Below, piece by piece: positions 1 to 13,267 of a stretch of DNA of 64,000 nucleotides. The notes under the pieces are model-generated. The model was given only the letters and a program-made list of their open reading frames with translations. It was not told where the DNA came from and searched no databases. A program made the position numbers and the translations under genes. This stretch comes from Aptenodytes patagonicus (Eukaryota; Chordata; Aves; Sphenisciformes; Spheniscidae): positions 73,845,068 through 73,909,067 of the forward strand of contig NC_134951.1 of NCBI RefSeq assembly GCF_965638725.1, given 5' to 3'. Within the stretch, counting starts at the first letter, position 1; every line of letters begins with the position of its first letter.

Positions 1-1830
1 GTGGGATTAATCTATTTTTCAGTGACATTTCCAGGCTGAGAATTTATATCAAACTAATTCATCCACTATGAATATAAATCTCTGATAGGAATTGTTTTGT
101 ATGAAGTTCTGACAAAAAACAATCTTCAAATCCAACTTCTTTAGTTAAAGCCAAACGCTGAATTTACAATTAATCCCCTCCCACACATACATCCCACTTC
201 ATTAAACACCTTTCCTCTGCTTAAGGTCATCACAATAGTTTTGTCTCTTAACTTCACAGTGCTGAGTCTAAAATTATTGCTTTTTAGATTTTTTCCTACT
301 CCTGAGGAGTTGTTTAGTTTGTGAGCAATATCTTTTTTTTTCAGGCTAGTTGAAGAAGGATATTGTCTGGCATCATATGGTAGATGAACAATCTCTCATT
401 TAGAATCCCTGAAACAAACCAGAAATTTAAAGAGTTTATTAAGTTCATTGAACTGTTTTCCGCTTTTGAAGCTCCTTTACCAAAAGCAATAGCTAGAATA
501 ATAATTTTCCAAGGAATACATTTTCCTGTCTCTTGAAAGAAAACAAAACACTAACAACAATCAGGTGGATGTCAAAGTTTAATGCTTGTCCTTCAGTTTT
601 CTCATGTCAATGATTTAAAGAGGACATTGCATTTCTGTAGTTTTAGTAGGATCTCTAAAGGACTTAGCAAATAGATGGTGGTCAAAAAAGCTGCATAATA
701 CAGCCTAAGCTCATGTGAATGACAAATCTGGGTGTCTGTGTCCTTTTGGAAACCCTCAGAGTCCTCATCTGACAGGAGTGAGATTAGCTGTCATCTTTAA
801 ATCATCGAAGCCTGAGATCAAACAAGGCTCCTAATCTTAACAATTCTTTTCCTGCATATCTTGGTGTAGTTGTCAAGGTCAGAACCTGCAGCTATACTGC
901 TTGCTCCTAACTGCTGAGACAGTAGTGAAGGAAGTTGCAAATGGAGGGGAAGTGCAGGTGAGGCAGAGGAGAGCGAAATCAGAGTCTTTCAGACAAGAGA
1001 ACACAAATCTTCAAATATTCTGTGTACGTTGCATATGAAAAACAGACTTTAAACATCTTCTAAGTACTGAGTGACAAATCAGTTCAGCCTTTTTCCTTCC
1101 ATCAATGTTTCTTAATCTTTCCTCTGCCCTACACTGGGTTATACCTACTTATGTTAGCCAAGGATTTTCTCTCATCTTATTCTCTTTTACTGTATCGTCT
1201 TTTATTATAAAAGACACAACACAATAAGGGGCAGTTACAATTAAATTATTATCTTTATTACCAATGACTGCTAGGCCCTGTGAAGATTGTTTTCTGATAC
1301 CCCAGGTCCATACAAATCTCTTCTAGAGAGCTCTACCCCTCGCTGAGCAAACGCTGGCTGTGCCTAAGCCAGCCCCCAGGAGGGCCCACAGCAGCAGGGG
1401 GAAGGAAGAGAACTCATGTGCCGTTATATTAGGCTGAAACAGCTCCTCAGGACTTAATATTCATTGGCAAACCAGTATTTCCAGTTTTGAAGTCTCCCAC
1501 ATTGAGGGTGAAGGGCTGGACCAGTCTGTACATGTCTGAGTGGTGGTTTTGAGGTAGAATAAATGTTTAAAATACAATGGTTGGGCCAATAAGCCACTCT
1601 CTGAGCAAAGCCTAACCACTCCCTTGCACGTGCATGTAATTCACTTTTCTCATTCTTTCCTTAGAGACAAGCACTGAATTAGTAAGACAACAAAAGCACA
1701 TTTCCTGCTGCAGGGGACAGGCCTGGCACGGATTTACTGTAACTCTTTTGTTGAATGAATAGTGCGCTGCATGTCCTTTAGATTCCTGTGGTTGGAATTC
1801 ATAATAGTCCTTTAGTACAGCCATTTCCAA

Positions 1831-2130
1831 GCTTTTTTGATCGAGGAAAAGCCTTTTGAGTATGCACTCCTAATATATCTACCTTTATTTATTTATAAAT
1901 TATATGCATGTACTATTGTACTATATATGATGCATATTATAAATCATACACAAGAATAGAAATTTAAAAAAGGATGAGATAAAGATTAAATAAACACTGT
2001 TTTTAATTTTTAAAACCTTCTATATCACTTATTAATGGCACAAAAAATATTTTCTTCCTGCACCCCAATGGATTGTTTTGCACACCCCCTGGGGTGTACA
2101 CACCCCTCATACTTTGGAGACCGCTGTTTT
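1831..2130. repeat. Possible decayed interspersed repeat
   Basis: An AT-rich core is flanked by a GC-richer end containing a near-palindrome (ggggtgtacacacccc) followed by 'tttggagaccgctg', a phrase resembling the ends of old DNA-transposon or SINE-like repeats. I cannot name the family. The extent is a guess from composition; no clear terminal inverted repeats or target-site duplication were identified. Confidence 0.3.
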
Positions 2131-3561
2131 AATGGATGTGTTATAGTGGACTGTGTACCTTCTCAGTAGCAGTGGTAACAGTAGCAGTAACCAAGTGCAA
2201 CCTGTCCACAGACCAGACACTTGAGTTTAATATCACATTCACATGAATTTTCCAATCTTTCAAGTCTAATTCATCTTCTGCTTTGAGTCTTCTGGAATAT
2301 TTGTGGCTGGTTTGAGTTAAAAACATTGTTATTATGGTATTAGGAAGTGATGAAGACTTGACCGTAGCTGTCTGTTCACTTCCTTTTGAATAAAATCACA
2401 GAAATTAAATAAGATAGTTTGTCATTTATTGAATTGTTTGGAAATGACTGTTGATTAAAAAGTACTGGAAGAAGGCTGGTGTATTTCCAGTATTGACTTC
2501 AGTACGTGAATCAACATTGTAATCTGAAACACTCTTGCATTTAGACCTGAATGAACGGTATATCATATATATTTGAGCCTAGCACCAACACTACCACTAA
2601 TTCAAACCTACCTTTTAAATTCTGAAAATATTTTAAAATTTTCTTTGGACTTCCCACTTAAAATATTTATGTAAATCCTGTAAAGCATTGCTGCTTTTTT
2701 TTTTTAATAAAGGCCAAACATTTGAACCCCCAAAATTTTGCCCGTAGCAGAATACAGAAGGAGAGCAACCACCTCCAGAACTGTTCTTCCCCAAACGAGG
2801 TCTTTGATGTGTAGCCAGAGCACCATGGGAAAGGGTGACCTGGGCTGGACTGAACTGCTGCTGTATAGAATGGACTTCAGCCCTCTGATCTGCTGTCTCT
2901 GACACACAGGCTACTGCGGCATAAATCTTCCACAAAAGATCTGATCTTGGAACTTTGACTTTTCACGAAAAAGACCTTTAACATTTATACCAAATAATTA
3001 AAATTGTAATCAATAAGTTTTGGAAGTCTAGTCTTTTAAACTGATTTTTCTGTTCCCTATCCCTCAGAAAATCAAGTGTGGTGTTCAGCTTCTTATTTTT
3101 CTCACTGTAAGAGCTCCAGCTCCATTTACATACACCTTGCCAAGTTGTAATGGCCTGGGAAGAGTCACGGCTGTCCTTAGGCATTATTAAGGAGCTGCTG
3201 AACCCCAACCTGTGGGAAAATGTGGGTAGCAGAAAGTTCATTGAAAAATCCCTTTCCCTGTTTGAACCAAGTAACATGTAAGCCATGTAAACAACTTACA
3301 TGTAATTGTTCTGATTATGCCAAATTTCTGCCACTGTTTTTTTTCTTTCTACAGTTTAAAACTATTAAAGGGGTAACCATACATCATCTCTGCCTTGCAA
3401 TAACAATATTATCCTTCATGTAAAAGCTAGAAACTATTATCTTGCTAAGTTAAGGCAATCTCCTAATGATACCAATGATGGGCTGGACGCTTATTCATTC
3501 CTCTCTTGATTTTTGTCAGTGAAAGGGTATTTGTGCTTCTCTCAAGCCACTTAAACAGCAG

Positions 3562-3616
3562 AGGGCCCGATCCTGCTCATACTTAAGTAAAAAAGTTCCC
3601 ACAGAGTTAATTGGAA
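3562..3616. repeat. Short ancient sauropsid repeat remnant
   Basis: The phrase 'gggcccgatcctgctcatac' followed by 'aaaaaagttcccacagagtt' resembles a widespread sauropsid repeat pattern (roughly gggcccaatcctgctcccat...aaaactcccattgact). This rests on remembered consensus similarity only, and the family name is not certain. Confidence 0.35.
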
Positions 3617-4439
3617 ATAGAGAGCAGACCATGGTCAAAAGCACTGTCGTGTACAGACATCACAGCAGCACCTAGCTGGCAAGATGCACATCTGTTCTGA
3701 ACCATTAAAATGATGTAAAGAAATTGCCTTTAAACCACCTGCAGGACAGTAATTTCATACAATCATTACAGAGTCATTAAGAAAAGTTAATGTAGAAAAA
3801 AAAACACTGTGGGAAATGTAATCTTTTTCTGTGTTTACTAGATATGCTAAAGATGTTAGTAGAGAACAGTCTGAAAACTACTGTGTCAGATGATTAGGCC
3901 TTGTCTCCAGAACGTCACATATTTCTTACGTCACAGGTTAGACTACTTTCAACATTTTCAAGCCAAACTGAGAATACTGACATGTAAATATGGTTAAAAA
4001 CATGCACAGGCCAGCAGGATTTGGGACCCCTGTTGAGAAGATATTCCTGAATTCTGAAAGTGGGGTAGGCCTCTGAGTGTCAGGTTTTGCAATCCTTTTA
4101 TTCAAAGTAGAAACAACATCAGGCTGGGTATAAGCAATTTGGACATAAAGACAGATATACTAAAATGGGGGAGGGGACATAATAATTCATATTAGGATCA
4201 AAGCAAGAATAGAGGGGGAAAAGCGATGGAGGGCAAAAAAGGAACTAAATGTTTTAGATTAAAATAAAAATTACACATTAAATGATATAACAGAACTGTG
4301 ATTCAATACTGGAATGTTTGCTTATAATTCTTTATTTTGTAGATAACTTATGTGAAGGAAATATGAGGGAGGAAAAGAAGAAATGTTACTTACAGATGTG
4401 TTCATCTGCTCTGAGGCATAGAAAGTTCTGGATGACAGA

Positions 4440-5560
4440 CAAGCTGGAAGAGGTATATGGAAAGCACTAGTTGACTTTGGTAAGACTTTGACACCGTCTC
4501 CCATGACAGTCTTGTAAACAAACTATGGAAATACAAGTTTGGACAAAAACATTGGGAGCAGGAAAGATCCATGCACATGGGAAAAACTGTATCTGATGTA
4601 GCATTGTCAGTATGCCACCGTTAATTGGAGAGCTATGTTGGATGGGGTATTTTCCTTAATGACTGAAAGGACAGAATGGAAAATCTTCTTATTAATTGCA
4701 AATAGGATTAGAGGCAAAGGGGCTGCAAGCACTTTGGAAGAAAAAAAAAATAGAATGAAAAATGAGCTTGGCAGATTGGAGGAAAGGTTTGAAATTAAGA
4801 GCATATAACTTAAGAACAAGTACAAACATTACATTAAATAGGAATAGTCAGCTCCAGTAACTTCATGGGGGTCAACAGATTAAGCAGCAATTATACAGAA
4901 AAAGCTCTGGATAGTATAATGATTTAATTTACAAAACACATGATATTGAGATGTATAAAAGGAAGTGAATTATAAGTGTAAAAATATATAATATGAAAAA
5001 TGTCTGAAGTTGTCTTTTCAATCTACCAAAATTCACATGGATTATTTTTTCTGTATTTCAAGAAAGATACATCAGAGTTGTAAACTCCACAAAACAAAAT
5101 CCAGAGCAAAAAGAATGATCAGAGATATTGAAAATATAATTGACACAGAAAAACAGGGAGACCTGGCATGGAGAAAACTGAAGAGTGACATACTAGCTAT
5201 TTATGAAATACAATCTATAAAATATAAATGCTGATTTTGAAAAAGTCAAATAGTACTGTAGTAAGTTGTTCTCCACGTCTACTGAGAAGGGTATGAAGTA
5301 TATGAGAAAGTATACTTCAGTTGCAGCAAAGAATGCTTAGGTTGGATATCAGGGAAACGATCCATTAGGATAGTTGAGTGCCAGCAGACGTTGCCCAGGG
5401 AAGCTGTGGAATCCTCGTCACTGGAACTTTTAAAGCATTGGTTAGTCAAATATCGGTCAGGGACGGTATTGATGTAATCGACTCCTCCTTCAGTCAGAAT
5501 CATGGCTGATGTCTCAGGATCCTTCCCCTACCATCCTCCAGTGTAGCAACTGCCTGGACT
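4440..5560 (+). repeat. Old CR1/L3-type LINE remnant with reverse-transcriptase piece
   Basis: At about 4465-4545 the plus strand reads as a decayed CR1 reverse-transcriptase segment, with residues resembling 'DFGKTFDTVSHD' (the conserved CR1 phrase is AFDTVSH). At about 5265-5480 comes the characteristic CR1/L3 3' region: 'ttctccacgtctactgag', 'ttaggttggatatcaggga', 'ttgcccagggaagctgtgga', 'ggaacttttaaagcattgg' and 'tcagggacggt'. The order (RT first, 3' end second) supports one plus-strand element with internal deletions. It is full of stops and cannot be active. Ends are approximate; the exact subfamily is not determined. Confidence 0.7.
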
Positions 5561-8500
5561 TTCGGAAGAAAGCTATTTGTCCAATCCATACTAACAAAGC
5601 CAAAAAATCAAACATAAAGGAGAGAAAACTGTTGGAGCATTTTAAGACAGAAAAACCCACATCTTTATCCCATGGGACAATTCTCATGGACAGTGTAGAA
5701 AGAACTAAACATGTCTGCAGACCTGGGAGAGGGTGAAAGGATTTCCTGCTTTACCCTGCCTAAAACAGGTAAATCATAGTATTTTGTGGAAGAGCACATC
5801 ATTGCTATAGTGACAGGTTCATTAAAAAAAGTAAAATATGGAAGCCAGCCATAGTAGGTGAGCTACTAGGATGGTCATACCAACAAAACTGGAAAAAGAC
5901 TAAAATTGACTGCAACAGGGAGACAGTTTATAGCATGCGGTTGGTGTGAAACTGAGGCCTGTTCCCATTCCAGAAAAGCCATCATAGAAACTACTGTTGC
6001 TGTTTGCCAACCTATGTGAAGTGATTTAGAGGGTTTCAGTTCAACTCTCAGAGTTCATATTGCCCAAAATTGCTACTTACATTGGCACAGAAAATCTCTT
6101 CAGAAGATACTACAGCGCTTGGGGTCGCAATATCTCTGGGAAACGTAGCAAAGATACTGCTGTGAAGCCAAAGGACATAAGAGATGGTAGAATGAAATTT
6201 AGCTTCTCAGAGGTGACACATTCAGGTGAGACACCTTCTGAATGCCATATAAGACACCTTCCTGGTGCTGTTAATATCAGTAGCCAAAGCTCACACTAAC
6301 TTCAGAGTGACACAATTTTTCCACAGCTGCTGAAGAGGAAGGAGAACTGGATTGGAAGGAGGAGTGGAAGGAGGGCTGGAAATGGCCAATACTGGTCTGG
6401 AAAGCAGAGTGCCAGATAAACAAATGAGCATTTAAAAAAATTTAATTTAAAAAATATCAGCAAAAGGTAAAGCTACAAATGCAATAAAATAATCAAAGGA
6501 AATAGATACTTCAGTAGCAAAAATCTGGTCTTATGTCATTTAAATACACAAGCAAAAAGCCAATCAAGTATTCTGTGAAGCCACTGAGGGATGTACAGAA
6601 AGTGGGAAGTTAGTTAATGACGTTAGTATTGCTCTGAGCCTGAATAAATTCTCTGCTTTCGTCTTCATGAAATAAGCCAAAGGTCAGATTCTGAGGATTG
6701 GGATATTTTCCCAAGTGGGAGGGAAGGGAATGGAAGCGTTGAAAGACTTTATGAGTACATCAAAGCAGAAAAGCAATTAGAGCTGATAAAAGTTCACATA
6801 GAACCAGATACAGATAAATTGCATCCCAGATTTTTTTTTTAACCTAGCAGGATGTAGAAAGATGTAGAGATTTCCAGCTCTTAAGAACTAAGGAAGCACA
6901 CTATATTTAGGATTCAAGAGCACAGAGATTCAAGAACCAAATCGGGTCAGCCATGATACTGAAGTTTATTTGTTTGATGATTTGTTTATTTATTGTCTCA
7001 GTGGGACATAAGGGAAAGCTTCTGTTATGAGGCTCAGTGAGGTGAGTTATACGTTGATGAAGGAATGAGATAACAGTAAGCATTGATCTGAAATCATCAC
7101 TGTGGTGTTTTCCAAAGTAATTTGCACTTTGCACAGTCCCAGGGGTTTGCTACTGTTAAAGTTGGTTTGCTAGTATCTTATACTTCGATGAAATATATCT
7201 GAGTTATTTGCTGTAGAATTATGACAAAAGATAATTCACTGATATTCTATTATGATGATTTCAAATGTAATTTGTTTATATCTTTTTAGCTCTCTTGAGT
7301 GAATGAGTTAAATAACATTTCCTGTCTTCTTCAGCCTATTATAACTTTGCTCAGTTGGCCCATCCTATGGAGAATATTGCTTTTTTCTTTATAAACCAAA
7401 ACCAGGGAGAACAGCTATGCAGAAAGAGTTAGAAGTGTGTGGTTTCCCAGATAACATGAGTTTGTATACTTCCCAATGCATTCAGTAGGGGGGACTACGT
7501 TGACTTACAGAAAGAAACTGTGGGAAACCCAGCATCTACTGATGTCTTTATGTTAGCATGCACAGATACTGTGTTGTGCCCTACTCTTTTAGTGATGCAG
7601 GTATGCTTTCTGTATAGCTCACAAAAATGTATTCTATTTTCAATATTATTCATAATCTTTTTCGTGTTTCTGTTCCCTCATCTACGGCACCCTACAATTT
7701 GCTGGAAACAACTTTGCTGAAGAAAGCTGTAAAGCTGTTTTCTTTGGTTAGTAAACAGTCAAGGTTCATCGGATATTTAGAATCCAGTTATAAGTTTGAC
7801 CACAAAATATTAGCACAGAAATAATCATTCAAAGATTTATATTACTAACTGATCTGCTGAATACGTAAAAAAGGATACATTGGCATTTCAGTCAACAGAA
7901 ATAAAAATAACAAAACTGATTGTTAAATCTGGCTTGTAATGCATAACCACTTAGCTCCGTTTATATTTAATAACAGACAACAAGGTGAAAAAGTCTGCAG
8001 AGTAGGTCCCTTTTCCACAAAACTGTTACACCAAAAAGCAGTTTCAAGTGAAAATGGCAAAGGGAAAGATAAAAGACAAGGAAAACTTCAATATCTCTGT
8101 TACAAATAACTTCAGACTTTCTTACACTGGTAAGGATGGTTCCAGCTAGAACTGCCTGAATTCAGTCTGCTCTTGTGTCTTCAGAAGTGCTAGTAAAAAT
8201 TCCTAATTTAGAAAAAAATTACTTTTGAAACATTGTATTTTTTGAGAAAAAATATTTAAAATATTTAAAATTGAAAAAATAAGTCTTTTTTAAAGGCATT
8301 ATAAAAATGCGATCTATGTGATTATGAAAAATGTGTGTTAAAAATGTGTTTTAAAAGACTGAAATGCTGTGTAGCTCTTTGTGTGTGGTTTACTGGAAAA
8401 AGATTCTCATTTAAAATGCAACAATTAAACAAACCAAAATAAAGATTTCATTTGGAATACCATTCTGAAATGGTGTAAATCTGGTTTTAGTTTTTGAAAG

Positions 8501-8689
8501 ACATTTCTGGTAGACTTTTAATCGCTTCTGATTGTAGGCATTTGAACCTAGTTTATTAAAAGTGTAGTTTTGAACAGAAAACATAAAGAAGAATGTGTAG
8601 GTTTTTCAAGGAAATTGAAATATCCAAAACTCAGTGTTGAGGAATTTCATTTTTCATTGTGAATATCATGTACACTTCATATTTTAATC
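5561..8689. other. Non-coding stretch, no gene seen
   Basis: No exon with matching splice sites or recognisable protein was found. Around 6620-6860 there is weak resemblance to an upstream CR1 ORF2 segment ('gataaattgcatcccag', compare CR1 phrases such as 'gatgaaatgcatccaag'), too decayed to call. The remainder is AT-rich with short poly-A and poly-T runs. Confidence 0.6.
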
Positions 8690-8745
8690 CATTGAGCTTG
8701 GATTAGATGACTTTACAATCCTTTCCACTCAGACTTTATCAATGT
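8690..8745 (+). repeat. Degenerate CR1 3' end
   Basis: The stretch 'gagcttggattagatgactt' followed by 'caatcctttccactcagac' corresponds position by position to the CR1 3' phrase 'ggttggactagatgacctt...ggtcccttccaactcaaac'. The terminal octamer tail is lost. It is short and diverged, so this is a moderate-confidence call. Confidence 0.5.
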
Positions 8746-9177
8746 CAGTGGTTTTCTGTAACAGTTGCAAGTCACCTTGAGACACGGAAGGCAGTCCATG
8801 TTCCCTTAACGTACACTGAGTATATGAGCACTAAGTGAACTATCCCTACGGATTAGTTGCTAAATTCGGTATTTTAATAAGTGGATGGTGCCTTGCATTT
8901 CAAGTCATGCTGCAGCCATCGACTCCGAGGAATCGGCATTTTGCAGCTTGTTTTTATCTTTTGTTCCAGCTAGAGGAGTGGAGCCGTGTCACAGGATGCC
9001 TCTCCGGTGTGTTGACACCATGTACTGCTCCGCAGGACCTGTCCACTTGTGACTCTAGTTTAAGCAGTAAGGGGGCTGGGCTTTCAGTGGACATTTTTGA
9101 TCTTTTAACATGTTTTAAATGTAAAAGGCTGGTTCCCAGCAACTACAACAATGAATTGACAACTGAGGATATTGGAT

Positions 9178-9352
9178 TTAATTTCTGGCTTTGTGGGATG
9201 TTAGATATGTCACTTATATTCTCTACTGCTTAGTTCCTCCTCCTCTGTCAGATGATTTTAATGATTCTAGCTCTGCTTCCCAGGAGTGTTGTGGATGAGC
9301 TTTAATTAATATCTTTAAAGTGTTCTGAGCTCCTTACCTATGCACTGTAATA
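9178..9352 (+). repeat. MIR-type SINE remnant
   Basis: The order of phrases follows MIR or related CORE-SINEs: 'agatatgtcacttatattctc', then 'cagttcctc...ctgtcag'-like text, then 'aggagtgttgtggatgagct', 'ttaattaatatctttaaagtg' and 'ttctgagctcctta'. These correspond to 'caagtcacttaacctct', 'tcatctgtaaaatg', 'gggttgttgtgagga', 'ttaattaatgtttgtaaagcg' and 'ctttgagatcctt'. A remnant this old is plausible in a bird. Ends are approximate. Confidence 0.6.
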
Positions 9353-12300
9353 TCAATATGAAATATGATTAGATTTGAGAAACAACGACTACCCAAAAGG
9401 TTAATAATAACAAGATTAATAGTGTATAGAATTTTATGTCTTCTGTTAGCAGCTTACATGTCAGATAATACGGTTTTATACCCGTACCTGCCTAGAGGAA
9501 GAGAGTTTTCAACTGAAGATTTTTTTCCACTCTATTTTTATGTATCATGTCTAAACTAGTTCTGATAAAAAGCTCTGTTCCTTTCAGAGATTTCAATAGT
9601 CGTCAGAGATTTTCTTTTTAATAAGTAACATATTATTCATCACTGAGGTGGTGACCAAAAAAAAGTCCAACTCCCACATGGGCAAATTTTATGAAAAGTG
9701 AATTTCATGCTTCTCACAAAAGCTCATGTCAATTAAGGCCTTCTTACTACTTTCTCAGACAAGGCTGTTCAGTACAGTTTTCACTGCTTCCAGATTTAAA
9801 ATGTAACTAATTAAATGTAATTTAAAATGTAACTAAGTTTTCCTCAGATTCTCGGTTTGAGACTGACTCACATCCAGATTGGCCAAAAGTCATTGTCACC
9901 TAATGGCCACCCAATGGAGTCATGAAGATGTTTTGATTGCCGCGGTCTTGGCCTTCAGACTTCAGAGAAGTACCTGTCACACTTGTGTTAAATCCTGGCT
10001 CCTAATAGTCTTTCAGCAGAAGTGCTAGAGTTACGAGCAGTCACGGAAAGAAAACTGATGTTGTCATGCTTTAAATAAAGCCTTCCTGTGGGAGGCACAC
10101 TGCTGGATGGGCACTGAAAGACTTCTGCCTCCACTGTTGCTCTTTGGTTGAAAAAAACATGAAAACATGACTGCCAGCACCTTTACATGGAAATGGCCGT
10201 CCAAAAACTGCTGGCAGTGAGTGCCGGTGCGCCCTGTATACAGCAGGACTCTCAACAGAGCATCTGCAAAACCTGCATGTGCCGACCAAGGCATTTCCTA
10301 ATTTAGGCCATCCCAATTCAGGGGGATATCTCAAGGGCTAGAACACTTTTCCGAATACTATCAGGATTTATTTTCTTTATTTTTCTTATATTCCAGGATA
10401 TAGATGCCTGTACAATTCCCTTTCTTACAAAACTGAATGAGTCTGTATTTTAATTAAACACACATGAAATAAATATGAAGTCTTTGTAGCAGTACCCAGA
10501 ATCCATGTTCCTCCCATCCTCACTCATTTTTGCTGTTTCTCTGGCATCATGAAGTTTTTATGAGCCCATTTATAACAAAGCATTTTCAACAGGAGGGCTC
10601 AAGAACATTGCTTTTCCCTGGCCATTGCCTGAACACGTACATCCCTCTGGTTAGCACAATTTACTAGAAAGATGAGCTTGAATCTGCTCTGGCAGTGGCT
10701 GAGGACCCCTAAGTGCTCACACCCCTAGGTTGCTGGCAAAGGGGGAATTCACCACTTCTTGGGGATGTAGGAAGAAAACTGGGATGCTGATGTGTAGGTG
10801 AGTTTGGAGAACAGCCCCGGCTCAACACACCCAGATGCAACAGGCAGCAGCACATCTGCCCTGTGGATATGGATGAGATGTAAGCATCAAATCTGTTGCA
10901 GCTCGAGGGGCTTCTGGACTCTTCCAGCAGCAGAACTTAAGACATCTGAGGAAACGTAAAAATTTTCATTACTTAGGTGTCTTTAGGTTTCTTTAGGGTC
11001 AGGCAAGAGTGGAAATGGCTTTTTTTTCTCTGTTGTTTTTTTTTTTTTAATGGCTACCATCTTACACATACTTTCTGGCCCAGATATCAATGAGTTTTGG
11101 GGACTTAGGCCTAAATTTAAAAACTAGTGAATTAATACAGTGAGCTCAGTATTTGTCAGCATTGTTTCAGTTTCATCCAGTGTTAACTGCCTTATGATTA
11201 GTCTTTTGAATACTTATATAAGAAATTATGTAATATTTATTAATTTTACTTTTACTTCCTATATTGTATAAATAATGATATGTAATACATAATTATTATA
11301 CATTATGTATGTATATAATTATTCTTGCTGTTGACCATTTTAAACTTAAAATATTTTACCCTCACTGTATCTAGTCCTTTACTTGTTTTTCCCTGTTATG
11401 ATGGAAAACGTAAGACGCCGTTTATTTTAGCTTGTTTTCAGCAAGAGCATCATCTTGCATCAGACTTTCGGTGTCTACTGATAATTTCCTTGTTTGCTTT
11501 TAATTAATATTATCAGTCATTCAGCATATGACGCTCAAAGTAAATGTTAAACCTCTGGCAGAAAAAAGTCCGATTGGCACTTTATGTGCCGCAATAACAT
11601 GGCACGCAACGGTTGGTGTTGTTCAGGAAAAGGAGTGTTTTGGTGGGAAAATGGAGCATGATGATCAACTATCCTGACATTGCAAGTCACTTGAGAGTCA
11701 CTGGGCTTATAACACTGACCTCAGAGACCTGAAAAGAAAGCACCTCCAACATGCTTGTGGGGACAGCAGCAGCATCCACGGCTCCCCGGCTCCAGGTAAA
11801 CCTCTGCGTCTGCTGTCCTTCTCCATCCTCCCCCAGTGAGGGACCCAGTTGCCCTGCAGCTCCCTCACCACAGCTTCTTCCCCATGATAAACCAGAGCGC
11901 AGGACTCAGGCTGTCATTGTTCGGGATCTGCAGATGAGTTACGAACTATACTTTGGCCTCTCCTGAAACAGATGTCAGTCTTTTTAATAGAACTTTATTT
12001 TTATTGAGAATCTAGCAGTATTATTATCTATCATTGTTATCAGCTAATGTAACTAAACGTTATAAAGTCAACTCAATGATTATTATTACTATTATGATTT
12101 GTCATTTTTTCAGGTTATACAGTTAATGGTGAGGAGTATCTACCATGAAGGTGTAAGAGAAGGGCCTAGGAAACACGGACTTATTGTATGGCTAACCCAG
12201 GCTGCCTTTGTGTCTTGATTTTGTCGCTTCCACAAAAGCGACTCTTCTCTGTTTTTCAAAAGCATATGTAAATATCTGTAGAAAATAATAAAAGCACACG

Positions 12301-13187
12301 CTGCCAAACACGCTCACCAGGATTACAGGTTGTTGAGATCCTGTACTGCTGAGGATAGGACGTTAGTAATGCTGTAGACCCTGAGCCCTGGCAGGGTCCA
12401 TAAAAGATGCCTTATCCCCACCACTGCTCTTGCCTTGGCGATGAGCACGCCTCCTTGCAACGTGTGATCAGTCTAAGAACCAGTTTACATCAAGCTCACT
12501 AATCTTTTGTAGTAAGTGTCACCAGTCACCACAAACAATAGTGTTTGATTGAGATTTCTTCTCTTTTGAAGGAATCAAATTGCAGTTTTGTCTTCCATGA
12601 AATAAGGCTCACTGGTTTGTGATTAAGATACATTATACATCATAATTCGTTTCCTTGTTTATATGCCTATATATATGATGTGCTCAGCCAACATTCTGAT
12701 AAACAGATTTCTTTCAAGAAAAATTTCTCATGCTTTGAGGTGATAGCTTCTTACATTGTTTTCTGGCAACCAGAATTAACAATACCTCTTGCGTAAAGTT
12801 TAATAAGATTCACTTCCATACTGCTAATGACTAGCAGGTAACACTTGCTTAGCGGGAAATCTTATTTCCATGCAAATAATTCTTCTAGCTTTTCTGTGCA
12901 AGCAGAGCTCATGACAGAGGAGATACTAGAGGATGTACAGTTACAAAATGGAGGTCTAATGATGTGAAACAGGATTACAACAGGCTATTTTTGGTTTTTG
13001 TTGCAACTGACCATGACTCAGAGCAAAACATTTTTGCATATCTTACAATTTATGTAAGATGGTACAGTAACACCTCTTCAGGGTTCTGCTGTGGTATAGA
13101 CACCAACCATATTCAAACCATTCTTCATTGTATAAATAAGCAAAAGAATGACATTATGAAACCTTTTACTCTAGGAATAAATAGACA
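9353..13187. other. Non-coding stretch, no gene seen
   Basis: No supported exon was found. Composition is AT-rich with local very AT-rich sequence around 11215-11320. The short open frames around 10064-10334 and 11751-11966 have no recognisable similarity and no splice context. Confidence 0.6.
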
Positions 13188-13267
13188 GAGGGGTTGAACT
13201 AGATGACCTGTAAAGGTCCCTTCCAACCCAAACCATTCTATAATTCTATGATTCTATGATTCTATGA
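13188..13267 (+). repeat. CR1 LINE 3' end with avian octamer tail
   Basis: This is a textbook avian CR1 terminus: 'gaggggttgaactagatgac', 'aaaggtcccttccaacccaa', 'accattctat', then three direct copies of the 'attctatg' unit that ends CR1 elements. It is heavily 5'-truncated, as is usual for CR1. The good match to the consensus suggests it is younger than the other CR1 pieces in the window, and it is the main sequence evidence that the source is a bird. Confidence 0.93.

Larger units (their letters stand above)
1..4439. other. Gene-poor AT-rich non-coding stretch
   Basis: No reading frame here has coding character, matching splice sites or a recognisable protein. All open frames are under about 105 codons and overlap in several frames, as expected by chance. 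By synteny this lies downstream of VIP, on the side where FBXO5 is expected in other amniotes, but no FBXO5 exon was seen. Within it, 1831-2130 and about 3562-3616 look like decayed interspersed repeats and are listed separately. Confidence 0.7.

Noticed and set aside
5010-5234. 74-codon plus-strand open frame
   Set aside because: It lies inside the CR1/L3 relic at 4440-5560 and is most simply a decayed, AT-rich part of that element.
8835-9233. 132-codon plus-strand open frame
   Set aside because: No recognisable family. Its 3' end runs into a MIR-like SINE, and composition and context are non-coding.
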